Shown here piece by piece: positions 9,326 through 18,214 of a DNA stretch of 64,000 bases. The translations under genes and the position numbers were made by a program. The DNA is from Deltaproteobacteria bacterium (GTDB lineage Bacteria > Myxococcota_A > UBA9160 > SZUA-336): contig JAJDAJ010000029.1 in assembly GCA_029261925.1 (NCBI GenBank), positions 1 through 64,000 on the forward strand, given 5' to 3'. The first letter of the stretch is position 1. Every line of letters begins with the position of its first letter. The notes beneath the pieces are model-generated. The model ran no database searches. It saw only the letters and a list, made by a program, of their open reading frames with translations, and was not told the origin of the DNA.

Positions 9326-10615
9326 GTGGAGGGTGAATTGACGGGCCCCGGCCCCAGGCGGACCGATCTCGACTTCGGCGCGACGGTCGTCAGCGAGCCG
9401 ATGTCGGGAGTGGAGGGCGTCTCGTTCGGCCTCTACTTCCCGACCGGCTCGCGCTACGAGAGCGCCGCCAGCAACGGGATCTCGCACTTCATCGAGCACC
9501 TGGTCTTCAAGGGAACGCCCTCGCGCAGTGCCGACGAGATCAACCGCGAGATCGACCTGCTGGGCGGGGCGTCGAACGCCTACACCACCAAGGAGATCGT
9601 CTGCCTGCACGCGCGGGTGCTGGCCGAGAACCTCGACCGCGCGTTCGACCTCTTCGCGGACCTCGCGACCGCGGCCCTGCCGGAGGGGATCGACGAGGAG
9701 ATCGAGCGGGAACGCACGGTGATCCTGTCGGAGATCCGCGGCGCCGACGACGCGCCCGAGGACCTGGTCGGCCACCTGATCGACGCCGCGTTCTACGGCG
9801 AGCACCCCCTGGCCATGCCGGTGATGGGCTCGGCCGGGGTGATCGCCGGGCTGGATGTGGCCACCCTGCGCGAGCACTATGCGCGCCACCTCGCGGGCAG
9901 CCGGCTGGTGGTGGCCGCGGCAGGCGCGGTCGAGCACGACGCGCTCGTGGAGCGCGTGCGCGCGCGGCTCAACGGGGCGCAGCGCAGCGCCGCGCCCGAT
10001 CCGGGGCCGGCTCCGCGGCCGGCCGGGGGGCGACGGGTCGCCGAGCGCGACACCGAGCAGGTGCAGGTCGGTCTCTCGGGGCCGGGCGTGGGGGCCCGCG
10101 ACCGGCGCTGGGCGGCGGCCGAGCTGCTCTCGATGATCATCGGCGACGGCTACTCCTCGCGGCTCTTCCGCGAGGTCCGCGACCGGCGCGGGCTGGCCTA
10201 CTCGGTCTGCAGCTCCATGTGCAGCTACAGCGACGTGGGCAGCTTCAACATCGACTTCGGAGTCGCGCCCGGACGCCTGGCCGAGGCCCTCGAGGTGGTG
10301 GCGGGCGTCCTGGCGCGCGTGCGCGACGAGGGCCCCACGCCCGAGGAGCTCGACGGCGCGCGCCAGAGTCTGCGCGGGGCCATGCTCCTGGGCCACGAGA
10401 CGAGCGGCGCGCGCATGGCCTACCTGGCCGACCAGGTCCTCAACGACCGGCCGAATCTCGACATCGGCCCCGACCTGCTGGCGGTGCAGCGCACGGGTCT
10501 CGATGATCTGCGCGCGCTCGCGGCCGAGCTCCTCGCCGGACCGCTCGCGCTCGCGGCCGTGGGGCCCGTACCGGACGGCGCGCTGCCCGAGGGCCCGCTG
10601 GAGCTGCCTCGATGA
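9326..10615 (+). CDS. M16 family zinc metallopeptidase (processing-protease-like)
   Basis: About 429 residues from GTG 9326. TTG 9338 has a better-placed GGAGGG ribosome-binding site and would give 425. The inverted zinc motif HxxEH is present as HFIEH at residues 54-58, with the downstream glutamate in [13 protein letters not shown]. The C-terminal half repeats the fold without zinc ligands and has the [10 protein letters not shown] element. Such proteins resemble mitochondrial processing peptidase and Bacillus MlpA and are very often encoded between pnp and dut. Cytoplasmic, with no signal peptide. The stop overlaps the dut ATG by 4 nt. Confidence 0.93.
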   Translation: MEGELTGPGPRRTDLDFGATVVSEPMSGVEGVSFGLYFPTGSRYESAASNGISHFIEHLVFKGTPSRSADEINREIDLLGGASNAYTTKEIVCLHARVLAENLDRAFDLFADLATAALPEGIDEEIERERTVILSEIRGADDAPEDLVGHLIDAAFYGEHPLAMPVMGSAGVIAGLDVATLREHYARHLAGSRLVVAAAGAVEHDALVERVRARLNGAQRSAAPDPGPAPRPAGGRRVAERDTEQVQVGLSGPGVGARDRRWAAAELLSMIIGDGYSSRLFREVRDRRGLAYSVCSSMCSYSDVGSFNIDFGVAPGRLAEALEVVAGVLARVRDEGPTPEELDGARQSLRGAMLLGHETSGARMAYLADQVLNDRPNLDIGPDLLAVQRTGLDDLRALAAELLAGPLALAAVGPVPDGALPEGPLELPR

Positions 10616-11079
10616 GCGGCCCCGTCGTGCGCGTCGCGCGGCTCCGGGGCAAGGACGACGAGGACGTGCCCCTGCCGCGCTTCGCCACCGCCGGCAGCGC
10701 CGGCGCCGACCTCTGCGCGGCCGTGCGCAGCGACCTGGTGATCTCGCCGGGCGAGCGCGTGGCGGTGCCGACCGGTCTGGTGCTGGAGATCCCGCCCGGC
10801 TTCGAGGGCCAGCTGCGCCCGCGCAGCGGGCTCGCCCTGAGCCACGGCATCACGCTGCCCAACGCACCGGGGACGATCGACTCGGATTACCGCGGGGAGC
10901 TGCGCGTGATCCTGTGCAACGGTGGGTCGGCGCCGTTCGTGCTCAGGCGCGGCGACCGCATCGCCCAGCTCGTGATCGCGCCCGTGGTGCAGCCGGCCTT
11001 CGAGCTCGTGGACGACGCTGCGGCGCTCGCGCCCAGCGGTCGGGGCAGCGGCGGCTTCGGTCACACGGGGCGGCGCTGA
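10612..11079 (+). CDS. dut: dUTP diphosphatase
   Basis: 155 residues from ATG 10612, overlapping the protease stop (ATGA). It hydrolyses dUTP to dUMP, keeping uracil out of DNA and feeding dTMP synthesis. All five trimeric dUTPase motifs can be followed: [10 protein letters not shown], the [10 protein letters not shown] loop, [11 protein letters not shown] with the catalytic Asp, [11 protein letters not shown], and a glycine-rich C-terminal [11 protein letters not shown] that closes over the active site. Length is normal. The stop overlaps the cdsA start by 1 nt. Confidence 0.97.
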   Translation: MSGPVVRVARLRGKDDEDVPLPRFATAGSAGADLCAAVRSDLVISPGERVAVPTGLVLEIPPGFEGQLRPRSGLALSHGITLPNAPGTIDSDYRGELRVILCNGGSAPFVLRRGDRIAQLVIAPVVQPAFELVDDAAALAPSGRGSGGFGHTGRR

Positions 11080-12065
11080 TGGCGGCCGGAGACCCGGGAC
11101 TCCCGCCCACGGGGCCCACGTACGCGGAGACCGCCGCGCACCCGCGGCCGCCGACTCCCCGCTCGCCGAGACCGCCGCGCTGGCAGCCGAGCAACCTGGT
11201 GCTCCGCATCCTGACCGCCGCGGTGCTGGCACCCCCGGTGCTGTGGATCTGCTACGTCGGCGGCATCTGGTTCGTCGGCGTCGTGACCGCCTTCATCGCG
11301 ATCGGCGTCAACGAGTTCTACGACTTCATCAGCGCCAAGGGCGCGCGGCCCCAGCGCCTGCTGGGGATCGTGGCGGCCTCGGGCGTGCCCCTGGTGATCT
11401 ACCTGGGCAGCCCCTTCGTCGCGACGAGCTTCACGACCGGCGTGCTGCTGACCGTGATGATCCTGCAGCTGACCAAGGCCCAGGTGACCGAGGCCATCGC
11501 CAGCGTCTCGGCGACCTTCTTCGGCGTGTTCTACGTCGGGTGGCTGCTCTCGCACGCCGTCTCGGTGCGCTTCATTCACCTGCAGGTCGAGGCCTACGGC
11601 GGCACCGCCGACCCGCAGATCGGCTTCTTCTACATGGTCTTCTGCCTCGCCGCCGCGGTGCTCTGCGACGCCGGCGCGTTCTTCGTGGGGCGGCGCTTCG
11701 GCCGTCACAAGCTCGCGCCGGCCATCAGCCCCAACAAGACGGTCGAGGGCGCGGTCGGTGGCCTGGTGATCGGCGCGCTGGGCGCGCTGGGTGCGAAGCT
11801 CGTCTTCGACAGCTTCGTTCCCGGCGATCTCGCCAGCGACATCACGTACGTGGGCGCGGGTCTACTGGGCTTCGTGATCGCCGCGGTCTCGATCGTGGGC
11901 GACCTGATCGAGTCGGTGCTCAAGCGCGACGCCGACCTGAAGGACGCCGGCACGATCCTGCCCGGCGTCGGAGGCGTGCTCGATCGCATCGACTCCGCAC
12001 TGATCGCGATTCCCGTGCTGTACTACCTGCTGGTCGCGCACTACTACGCCATGTACGCGCTCTGA
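11079..12065 (+). CDS. cdsA: Phosphatidate cytidylyltransferase
   Basis: 328 residues from ATG 11079 (TGATG overlap with dut). An integral membrane enzyme making CDP-diacylglycerol from phosphatidate and CTP, the precursor of the pgsA product encoded further along this window. A Pro-rich hydrophilic N-terminus of about 45 residues precedes roughly eight hydrophobic segments. The CDS signature is clear near the C-terminus: SIVGDLIESVLKRDADLKDAG followed by ILPGVGGVLDRIDSA. Earlier SPNKTVEGAVGG is also conserved. The Pro/Arg-rich N-terminal tail is longer than in many homologues. Confidence 0.95.
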   Translation: MAAGDPGLPPTGPTYAETAAHPRPPTPRSPRPPRWQPSNLVLRILTAAVLAPPVLWICYVGGIWFVGVVTAFIAIGVNEFYDFISAKGARPQRLLGIVAASGVPLVIYLGSPFVATSFTTGVLLTVMILQLTKAQVTEAIASVSATFFGVFYVGWLLSHAVSVRFIHLQVEAYGGTADPQIGFFYMVFCLAAAVLCDAGAFFVGRRFGRHKLAPAISPNKTVEGAVGGLVIGALGALGAKLVFDSFVPGDLASDITYVGAGLLGFVIAAVSIVGDLIESVLKRDADLKDAGTILPGVGGVLDRIDSALIAIPVLYYLLVAHYYAMYAL

Positions 12066-12078
12066 TGGAGGACCTCGC

Positions 12079-13410
12079 GTGATCGGTCGCTACTCGCGCC
12101 CGGAGCTGGAGCGAATCTGGTCGGACCCCAACCGCTACACGCTCTGGGTGCGCATCGAGGTCGCCGCCTGCCGTGCGCTGCACAAGCGCGGCGTGATCCC
12201 GACCGACGCCTTCTCGCAGATCGAGTCGCGCGCGCGCGTCGATCCGGCACGCGTCGCCGAGATCGAGGCCCAGGTGCACCACGACGTGAACGCGTTCATC
12301 GACGCGCTCGCCGAGGAGATCGGACCCGCGGCCCGCTACGTGCACCTGGGCCTGACCTCCTCGGACGTGCTGGACACCTGCCTGGCGCTTCAGCTGTGCG
12401 AGGCGCTGGACCTGATCGGGGCCGAGTGCGATCGCGCGCTCGACGCGCTGCGGGCGCGGGCCGAGGAGCATCGCGACACCGTCTGCGTGGGCCGCACCCA
12501 CGGAATATTCGCCGAGCCGACCACCTTCGGCCTCAAGCTGCTGAACCACTGGGACGAGCTGCGCCGCTGCCGCGAGCGCCTGGCGCGGGCGCGCGCCGAG
12601 ATCGCCGTGGGCAAGCTCTCGGGAGCGGTCGGGACGTTCGCGCACCTCGACCCGGAGATCGAGACCGAGGTCATGCTCGAGCTCGGCCTCGAGCCGGCCG
12701 CGGTCTCGACGCAGATCGTCCCGCGCGACCGCCACACCAGCGTGATGCTGGCCCTGGCCCAGACCGCGACCGCCATCGAACGCCTGGCCGTCGAGGTGCG
12801 GCACCTGGCGCGCACCGAGGTCGGCGAGGTGCAGGAGTTCTTCGGCCGCCAGCAGAAGGGCAGCTCCGCGATGCCGCACAAGCGCAACCCCTGGCGCTTC
12901 GAGACGCTGACGGGCCTGGCGCGGCTGATCCGGGGCTACGCGGCGACGTCGCTGGAGAACTCGGTCCTGTGGCACGAGCGCGACATCTCCAACAGCTCGG
13001 TCGAGCGCGTGATCGGCCCGGACGCGACCACGGTGGTCCACTTCGCGCTGCACCGCCTCGCCGGTCTGATCGAGAGCCTGCAGGTCTTTCCGGAGCGCAT
13101 GCGGGCGAATCTCGAGTCGAGCCGCGGGCTGGTCTTCTCGCAGGCCGTGCTGCTGGCGCTCGCCCGCCGCGGCGTGAGCCGCCAGGAGGCGTACCGGCTG
13201 GTCCAGGCCCACGCCATGGCCACCTGGGACGAGGGCGGTCACCTGCACGATCGCCTCGCCGGTGATCCCGAGGTCACCGGGGTGCTCGAGGCCGGCGAGC
13301 TCGACGCCTGCTTCGACCTCGAGCGCCAGCTCCGCAACGTGAGCGCGGTCTTCGAGCGCGTCCTGTGCCAGGGCGACGCCGCGCTGCCGGGCAGCGCCGG
13401 GAGGGCCTGA
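12079..13410 (+). CDS. purB: Adenylosuccinate lyase
   Basis: 443 residues from GTG 12079 with GGAGG-like sequence 8 nt upstream. PurB acts twice in purine synthesis, releasing fumarate from SAICAR and from adenylosuccinate. The fumarase/aspartase superfamily signature [11 protein letters not shown], carrying the catalytic serine loop, is present. [12 protein letters not shown] and [14 protein letters not shown], which supplies a substrate-binding His, are also clear. Length is typical of the short (Bacillus/Thermotoga-like) class. It is followed 1 nt later by the SDR gene, marking the switch from housekeeping to envelope genes. Confidence 0.96.
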   Translation: MIGRYSRPELERIWSDPNRYTLWVRIEVAACRALHKRGVIPTDAFSQIESRARVDPARVAEIEAQVHHDVNAFIDALAEEIGPAARYVHLGLTSSDVLDTCLALQLCEALDLIGAECDRALDALRARAEEHRDTVCVGRTHGIFAEPTTFGLKLLNHWDELRRCRERLARARAEIAVGKLSGAVGTFAHLDPEIETEVMLELGLEPAAVSTQIVPRDRHTSVMLALAQTATAIERLAVEVRHLARTEVGEVQEFFGRQQKGSSAMPHKRNPWRFETLTGLARLIRGYAATSLENSVLWHERDISNSSVERVIGPDATTVVHFALHRLAGLIESLQVFPERMRANLESSRGLVFSQAVLLALARRGVSRQEAYRLVQAHAMATWDEGGHLHDRLAGDPEVTGVLEAGELDACFDLERQLRNVSAVFERVLCQGDAALPGSAGRA

Positions 13411-13411
13411 G

Positions 13412-14368
13412 ATGACCAAGCGACGCGTCCTGATCACCGGAGGCGCCGGCTTCCTCGGTAGCCACCTCTGCGCGCGGCTCCTGGCCGAGAGCTACGAGGT
13501 GATCTGCATGGACAACCTGGTGACGGGCGATCTGGCGAACGTGGAGAGCCTGTTCGGGGATCCGAGCTTCCACTTCGAGAAGCGCGACGTGACCGAGTAC
13601 ATCCACGTGGTCGGCGACCTGTACGCGATCCTGCACTTCGCCTCGCCGGCGAGCCCCATCGACTACCTGGAGCTCCCGATCCAGACGCTGAAGGTCGGCT
13701 CGCTCGGGACGCACAAGGCGCTCGGGCTGGCGCGCGCCAAGGGGGCGCGTTTCCTGCTCGCCTCCACGTCGGAGTGCTACGGAGATCCGCTGCAGCACCC
13801 CCAGTCCGAGGACTACTGGGGCAACGTCAATCCCGTGGGACCGCGCGGCGTGTACGACGAGGCCAAGCGCTTCGCAGAGGCCATGACCATGGCCTACCAC
13901 CGCGTCCACGGCATGAACACGCGCATCGCGCGCATCTTCAACACCTACGGCCCGCGGATGCGGCTCGAGGACGGGCGCGTGCTGCCCACCTTCATGTGCC
14001 AGGCCCTGCGCGGCGAGGCCCTGAGCGTCTTCGGCGACGGCAGGCAGACGCGATCGTTCTGCTACGTCGACGATCTCGTCGAGGGCCTGTGGCGGCTCCT
14101 GCACAGCGACGAGGTCTTCCCGACCAATCTGGGCAACCCCCACGAGATCACCGTGCTCGAGTTCGCGCGCAAGGTGGCCGAGATCACCGGAGTGAAGCTC
14201 GAGCTGACCCACCACGCGCTGCCCGAGGGAGATCCCAAGGTGCGGCAGCCCGACATCTCCAAGGCGCGCCGGGTGCTCGGGGGCTGGGAGCCGAAGGTCG
14301 ACCTGGACACGGGCCTGCGGCGGACGCTGGAGTACTTTCGCGCGCGGGTCGAGACCGCCGGCACGTGA
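13412..14368 (+). CDS. UDP-glucuronate decarboxylase-like extended SDR (NAD-dependent epimerase/dehydratase)
   Basis: 318 residues from ATG 13412. Extended short-chain dehydrogenase with the GGAGFLG dinucleotide loop (residues 10-16) and the catalytic Y148xxxK152 pair in VYDEAKR. The TSECYGDP and [10 protein letters not shown] blocks, and the overall length, match UDP-xylose synthases, which convert UDP-glucuronate to UDP-xylose. Usual members have SEVYGDP and CYDEGKR, so there are small departures. dTDP-glucose dehydratase is less likely because that family is longer. It probably supplies a nucleotide sugar for the polysaccharide made by the following genes. Confidence 0.85.
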   Translation: MTKRRVLITGGAGFLGSHLCARLLAESYEVICMDNLVTGDLANVESLFGDPSFHFEKRDVTEYIHVVGDLYAILHFASPASPIDYLELPIQTLKVGSLGTHKALGLARAKGARFLLASTSECYGDPLQHPQSEDYWGNVNPVGPRGVYDEAKRFAEAMTMAYHRVHGMNTRIARIFNTYGPRMRLEDGRVLPTFMCQALRGEALSVFGDGRQTRSFCYVDDLVEGLWRLLHSDEVFPTNLGNPHEITVLEFARKVAEITGVKLELTHHALPEGDPKVRQPDISKARRVLGGWEPKVDLDTGLRRTLEYFRARVETAGT

Positions 14369-14390
14369 GCGTCTGCGGGGTGGGGTCGAG

Positions 14391-15173
14391 ATGAGCGCGC
14401 CGCTCGAGAGCGTCGACGTCGGCGGCATGCCGATCCACCGCATCGATGCCGACGGCGTGGTCGAACGCGTCTTCGCGGCCCTGGACCGGGGCGAGGGCGG
14501 CTGGCTGGTGACCGCGAACGTCGACTTCATCCAGCGTGCCCGCCGCTCCCCGGAGATCGCGCAGCTGTACCGCAAGGCCGACCTGCGCGTGGCCGACGGG
14601 GCGCCCGTCTGCTGGGCGGCACGGCTCGCCGGCGCCCCGGTTCCCGAGCGCGTCGCCGGCGCGGATCTGGTCTGGCGCCTGGCCGAGGTCGCCGCCAGCC
14701 GCGGGCGCTCGATCTTCCTGCTCGGCGGGGCGGGCGACGCCGCGCAGCGCGCCGAGGAGCGGCTGCGCGCCAGCTACCCGGGCCTGCGCATCGCGGGCGT
14801 CGACACGCCGATGATCTCGCTGCCGCCGACCCCCGACGAGCTGGCCCGCATCGACGAGAAGGTGGTCGCCACGCGACCCGACCTGGTGTACGTGGCCTTC
14901 GGCTCGCCCAAGCAGGAGTTCGTGATCGACGCCCTGCGCCCGCGCCTTCCCGCAGCGTGGATGCTGGGCTGCGGCGTGAGCCTGAGCTTCATCGCCGGCG
15001 ACGTGGCCCGTGCGCCGCGCTGGATGCAGCGGGCCGGTCTCGAGTGGGTCCACCGCATGACACAGGAGCCGCGGCGCCTGATCCCGCGCTACCTCGGCAA
15101 CAACCTGCCGTTCACGTTCGGGCTGCTCGCCGGAGCGCTGCGCTCCAGGGCCGCGGGCCCGCGATCGGGGTGA
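14391..15173 (+). CDS. WecG/TagA/CpsF family glycosyltransferase
   Basis: 260 residues from ATG 14391. The family is recognised by TANVDFIQRARR, the KADLRVADGAPVCWAARL block and the late motif VYVAFGSPKQEFVIDA. These enzymes (fold GT-E) transfer N-acetylmannosamine or ManNAcA to lipid-linked GlcNAc in teichoic acid, enterobacterial common antigen and exopolysaccharide assembly. No transmembrane helix is seen; a basic/amphipathic C-terminus may hold it to the membrane. The stop overlaps the next gene's GTG start, suggesting coupling with the kinase-like protein. Confidence 0.92.
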   Translation: MSAPLESVDVGGMPIHRIDADGVVERVFAALDRGEGGWLVTANVDFIQRARRSPEIAQLYRKADLRVADGAPVCWAARLAGAPVPERVAGADLVWRLAEVAASRGRSIFLLGGAGDAAQRAEERLRASYPGLRIAGVDTPMISLPPTPDELARIDEKVVATRPDLVYVAFGSPKQEFVIDALRPRLPAAWMLGCGVSLSFIAGDVARAPRWMQRAGLEWVHRMTQEPRRLIPRYLGNNLPFTFGLLAGALRSRAAGPRSG

Positions 15174-16108
15174 GCGCCGTGGGCGAGACGGGCCGGGACG
15201 ACCTGCCCGAGCGCATGCGCGAGCCGATCGCGCGCGCGCTGGAGGGCGCGGGGGGCGTGGAGTCCGTGGCGCCGCTGGGCACGACCGAGTGGGTCGCCGA
15301 CGGCACCCGCAAGCTCCTGGTGCGCGGTCCCGGCGGACGCCCCCGCGCGGTGGCGCTCGTGTCCTCGCCGCTCTCCCCGGGCCTGATCCGCCGCGGCGTC
15401 GAGCGCGCCGAGGGCGCGCGGGAGCTGCTCGGAGCACCCCTGGGCGACGCCGTGCTCGAGCCGCTGGGCACGGGCGAGCTCGACGACGGGCTCTCCTGGG
15501 TGATCCTCCCCTGGGCGAACCCGCTGCCCGGGGCGCGGATCGCCGGCTACTTGCCCCGGCGCCGCGTGGGCCGCGCGCTGCTTCGCTGGCTGCGTCGCGC
15601 GACCGCCCGGACGCTGGGCCCGCCCGACGAGGACGGCGTGGCGACCCGGGCACGCGCCGCGCTGGAGCAGCTTCACGGCAACGAGACGGCCGGCGAGCCG
15701 CTGCGCGGCGCCGCCAGCGAGGCGCTGCGCAGCCTCGACGCCGGCCAATGGGCGCCGCGGGCGGTCCTGGCGCATAACGACCTGTGGCTGGGCAACGTGC
15801 TGCTGCGCCAGGCGCGCGGCCCGCTCGAGGCGCGGCTGGTCCTGATCGACTGGGGCGGGGCCGACCTGCGCGGGGCGCCCGTGTTCGACCTGGTCCGCGC
15901 CGCGAACTCTTTTCCGGTGCCGCGCGCGAGCCTGCGCAGCGAGCTCGAGGCGCACTGCGCGATCCTCGGCTGCGAGCCGCGCTTCGCCGAGGCGCACCTG
16001 CTGACGGCCATCGCGCGCATGGGACTGCAGCTGGAGTACTTCCCGGTCGACAGCTACCTGCAGATGGCCCGTCGCAGCCTCGCGCTGCTGCGCGGGGCAC
16101 TGGCGTGA
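15170..16108 (+). CDS. APH-fold phosphotransferase-like protein
   Basis: 312 residues if translation starts at GTG 15170 (GTGA overlap with the preceding gene); GTG 15179 is an alternative. The C-terminal half carries the aminoglycoside phosphotransferase/choline kinase catalytic loop: VLAHNDLWLGNVLL, an HxDxxxxN motif, and then LIDWGGADLRG with the metal-binding Asp. The N-terminal lobe (residues 1-110) is weakly conserved and lacks an obvious glycine-rich loop. In this setting it more likely phosphorylates a sugar, lipid or small precursor than an antibiotic. Substrate unknown. Confidence 0.72.
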   Translation: MSAVGETGRDDLPERMREPIARALEGAGGVESVAPLGTTEWVADGTRKLLVRGPGGRPRAVALVSSPLSPGLIRRGVERAEGARELLGAPLGDAVLEPLGTGELDDGLSWVILPWANPLPGARIAGYLPRRRVGRALLRWLRRATARTLGPPDEDGVATRARAALEQLHGNETAGEPLRGAASEALRSLDAGQWAPRAVLAHNDLWLGNVLLRQARGPLEARLVLIDWGGADLRGAPVFDLVRAANSFPVPRASLRSELEAHCAILGCEPRFAEAHLLTAIARMGLQLEYFPVDSYLQMARRSLALLRGALA

Positions 16109-16130
16109 GACGCAGGGGAGGGAGATCCAC

Positions 16131-17291
16131 GTGAGCTCGACGACCGCGGCCCGCCTGGCGGCACGCCTGACCGCCCTGACCGCCAGCGTCGTCGTGTCGC
16201 TGCTGCTGACCGAGCTCCTCGTGCGCCTGCTCGCACCGCAGCCACGATCCTGGCTCGAGGTCTACCAGCGCCACCCCGCGCTGCCCTTCTACGCGCTCCA
16301 GCCCGACGTCGAGCAGCTCGTCGACACCGGCGAGACCCGCTGGCACCTCTACACCAACGCCCGGGGCCACCGCAGCGCCGCTCCCGACGCCCGCGTAGCG
16401 GAGGCCGGCGATCCCCGGCCGACGATCCTGGTGCTCGGGGATTCGTTCACGTTCGGGCAGGGCGTGGACCACGAACAGACCTACGTGAGCGGGATCGAGG
16501 AGGCGCTCGGGGGCGCGTACCGCATGCTCAACACCTCGGTCGGCGGCTATGGACCGGTCCAGTACCGCCAGATCCTCGAGTGGGAGCTCGGGCGGGGAAT
16601 GCGGCCGCGCGCGGTGCTGGTGGGGATCTACCTGGGCAACGACATCCTGGACTGCCTCTGGAACAAGGACGTCCAGGTCGTCGACGGTACGCTGGGAGGG
16701 GCCAGGGGGCCCCGGGCCTGGCTCAAGCGGCGCTCGCACCTCTACCGGCTGACGTCGAAGGCCTTTCACCGGGTCTTTCCGGGAGAGACTGCCCGGGACC
16801 GGACGCATCTGTACGATCCCGAGGAGTGGGCGTCGGGCCGGCTCATGGCGGCCGCATCGGCTTTTCGCGAGGAGATGGCTGGGATCGCGGCCCTGGTGCG
16901 GCGGCAGGGTGTTCCGTTGATCGCCGCCGTGCTGCCGACGCGCGAGTCCGTGGCCGCGCAGCGCGAGCGGCTGCAGGGGTCGGGGAGCGGAGACCTGGAC
17001 CTGCCGCGGCGCAGGACGCTCGAGCTGCTGGCGGAGCTGGATATCGCAGCCGTCGACCTGACCCCGTCGCTCGCCAGCGAGCCGACGTCGGGTACGTACC
17101 TGAGCTACGATGGCCACTGGACCGCGCGCGGGCACGAGCTCGCGGCGGCCACGGTCGCGGAGGCGCTGAGCGAGCTGCTCCGGGCCCACCCGCGCGGCGG
17201 CGAGCCCGGCGCCCGGGCCGGGGGCGCGCTTCCTGGTGGTGTGCTGGCGACCGGTCCCGGCGGCACTGCGCGGCCCGACGCGGCCCGCTGA
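16131..17291 (+). CDS. Membrane-anchored SGNH/GDSL hydrolase
   Basis: 386 residues from GTG 16131 with GGGGAGGGAG upstream. One N-terminal hydrophobic helix (about residues 14-34) serves as signal anchor, so the catalytic domain should be periplasmic. Block I GDSFTFGQG has the nucleophile Ser105, LGND supplies the oxyanion Asn, and SYDGHWTARGH has the Asp-His pair. Relatives include AlgX/AlgJ-like acetyltransferases and EPS deacetylases. An enzyme adding or removing acyl groups on the nascent polysaccharide is the natural guess. The final 40 residues are Gly/Pro/Ala-rich and probably unstructured. Confidence 0.82.
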   Translation: MSSTTAARLAARLTALTASVVVSLLLTELLVRLLAPQPRSWLEVYQRHPALPFYALQPDVEQLVDTGETRWHLYTNARGHRSAAPDARVAEAGDPRPTILVLGDSFTFGQGVDHEQTYVSGIEEALGGAYRMLNTSVGGYGPVQYRQILEWELGRGMRPRAVLVGIYLGNDILDCLWNKDVQVVDGTLGGARGPRAWLKRRSHLYRLTSKAFHRVFPGETARDRTHLYDPEEWASGRLMAAASAFREEMAGIAALVRRQGVPLIAAVLPTRESVAAQRERLQGSGSGDLDLPRRRTLELLAELDIAAVDLTPSLASEPTSGTYLSYDGHWTARGHELAAATVAEALSELLRAHPRGGEPGARAGGALPGGVLATGPGGTARPDAAR

Positions 17292-17512
17292 CGGGCAGGC
17301 CTCCGGCGGGGGTCAAGCCCGTGTCGGACAGCGCCGAACCAGTGCAGGCGTGCGGGTGACGGACCCGTTCGTCGCGCCGGGCGGCTCCCGGCGCCGTCTG
17401 GTAGCTTCTGAGCCGCCCCGGATGTCCGCGGCCGGCATTGTCATCGTAACTCATTGGTCTCGCTCGGTTTCTGGCCTTGAGGTGCGCCGGGTGTGCAGGG
17501 GGAACGCCCAGA

Positions 17513-18214
17513 ATGAATCCGCTCGGCCCGCTGGAATCCACGGGCGACCTGCGACAGTTCCTCGCGCAGACGAGTCCCACCGTCCCGGTGTGGCAGTTCG
17601 TGCTGGCGTTCCTCGCCACCGCGGTGCTCTGCTACCTGCTGGCGGTCGTGTACCGCCGCTTCGGGCACTCGCTCTCGAATCGCGGCAGCTTCGCGCGCAA
17701 CTTCGTCATGATCGGTACGACGACGATGCTGATCATCTCGATCGTCAAGAGCTCCCTGGCGCTCTCGCTGGGACTGGTCGGCGCGCTCTCGATCGTGCGC
17801 TTCCGCACGGCGATCAAGGAGCCCGAGGAGCTGGGCTACCTGTTCATGACGATCGCCATCGGTCTGGGGTTCGGCGCGAACCAGTGGCTGATCACGCTGA
17901 CCGCATTCGCCCTGATCGTGGGCCTGATGTGGGCCCGGCACCTGATGACCCGCCACGAGACCGAGAGCAATCTGTACCTGACGGTCCGTGAGGACCAGGC
18001 CCGTCCGGACAGCCTCGAGGCGATCACGCGCGTCCTCGAGGAGAACTCCGCGGGCCTCGACCTCAAGCGCTTCGATCAGCGCGACTCCACACTGGAGGTC
18101 TCGTACCGGATCTCCTTCGGTGACTTTGCCCAGCTCGATCGCGCCAAGCGAGCGCTCTCGACACACTCGCCGTCCATCGCCGTCAGCTTCGTGGACAACG
18201 AGGCCGTGCTCTAG
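17513..18214 (+). CDS. DUF4956 family membrane protein
   Basis: 233 residues from ATG 17513. An in-frame start 12 codons upstream lacks support. About four hydrophobic helices lie within residues 20-150, with the conserved GALSIVRFRTAIKEPEELGYLF loop between them, diagnostic of DUF4956. The cytoplasmic C-terminal domain (residues 155-233) resembles a small ferredoxin-like regulatory fold. DUF4956 proteins are repeatedly encoded with VTC-domain polyphosphate polymerases and CotH proteins, exactly as here. The next gene begins directly after the stop codon. Function unknown; a membrane partner of the VTC protein is inferred. Confidence 0.88.
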   Translation: MNPLGPLESTGDLRQFLAQTSPTVPVWQFVLAFLATAVLCYLLAVVYRRFGHSLSNRGSFARNFVMIGTTTMLIISIVKSSLALSLGLVGALSIVRFRTAIKEPEELGYLFMTIAIGLGFGANQWLITLTAFALIVGLMWARHLMTRHETESNLYLTVREDQARPDSLEAITRVLEENSAGLDLKRFDQRDSTLEVSYRISFGDFAQLDRAKRALSTHSPSIAVSFVDNEAVL

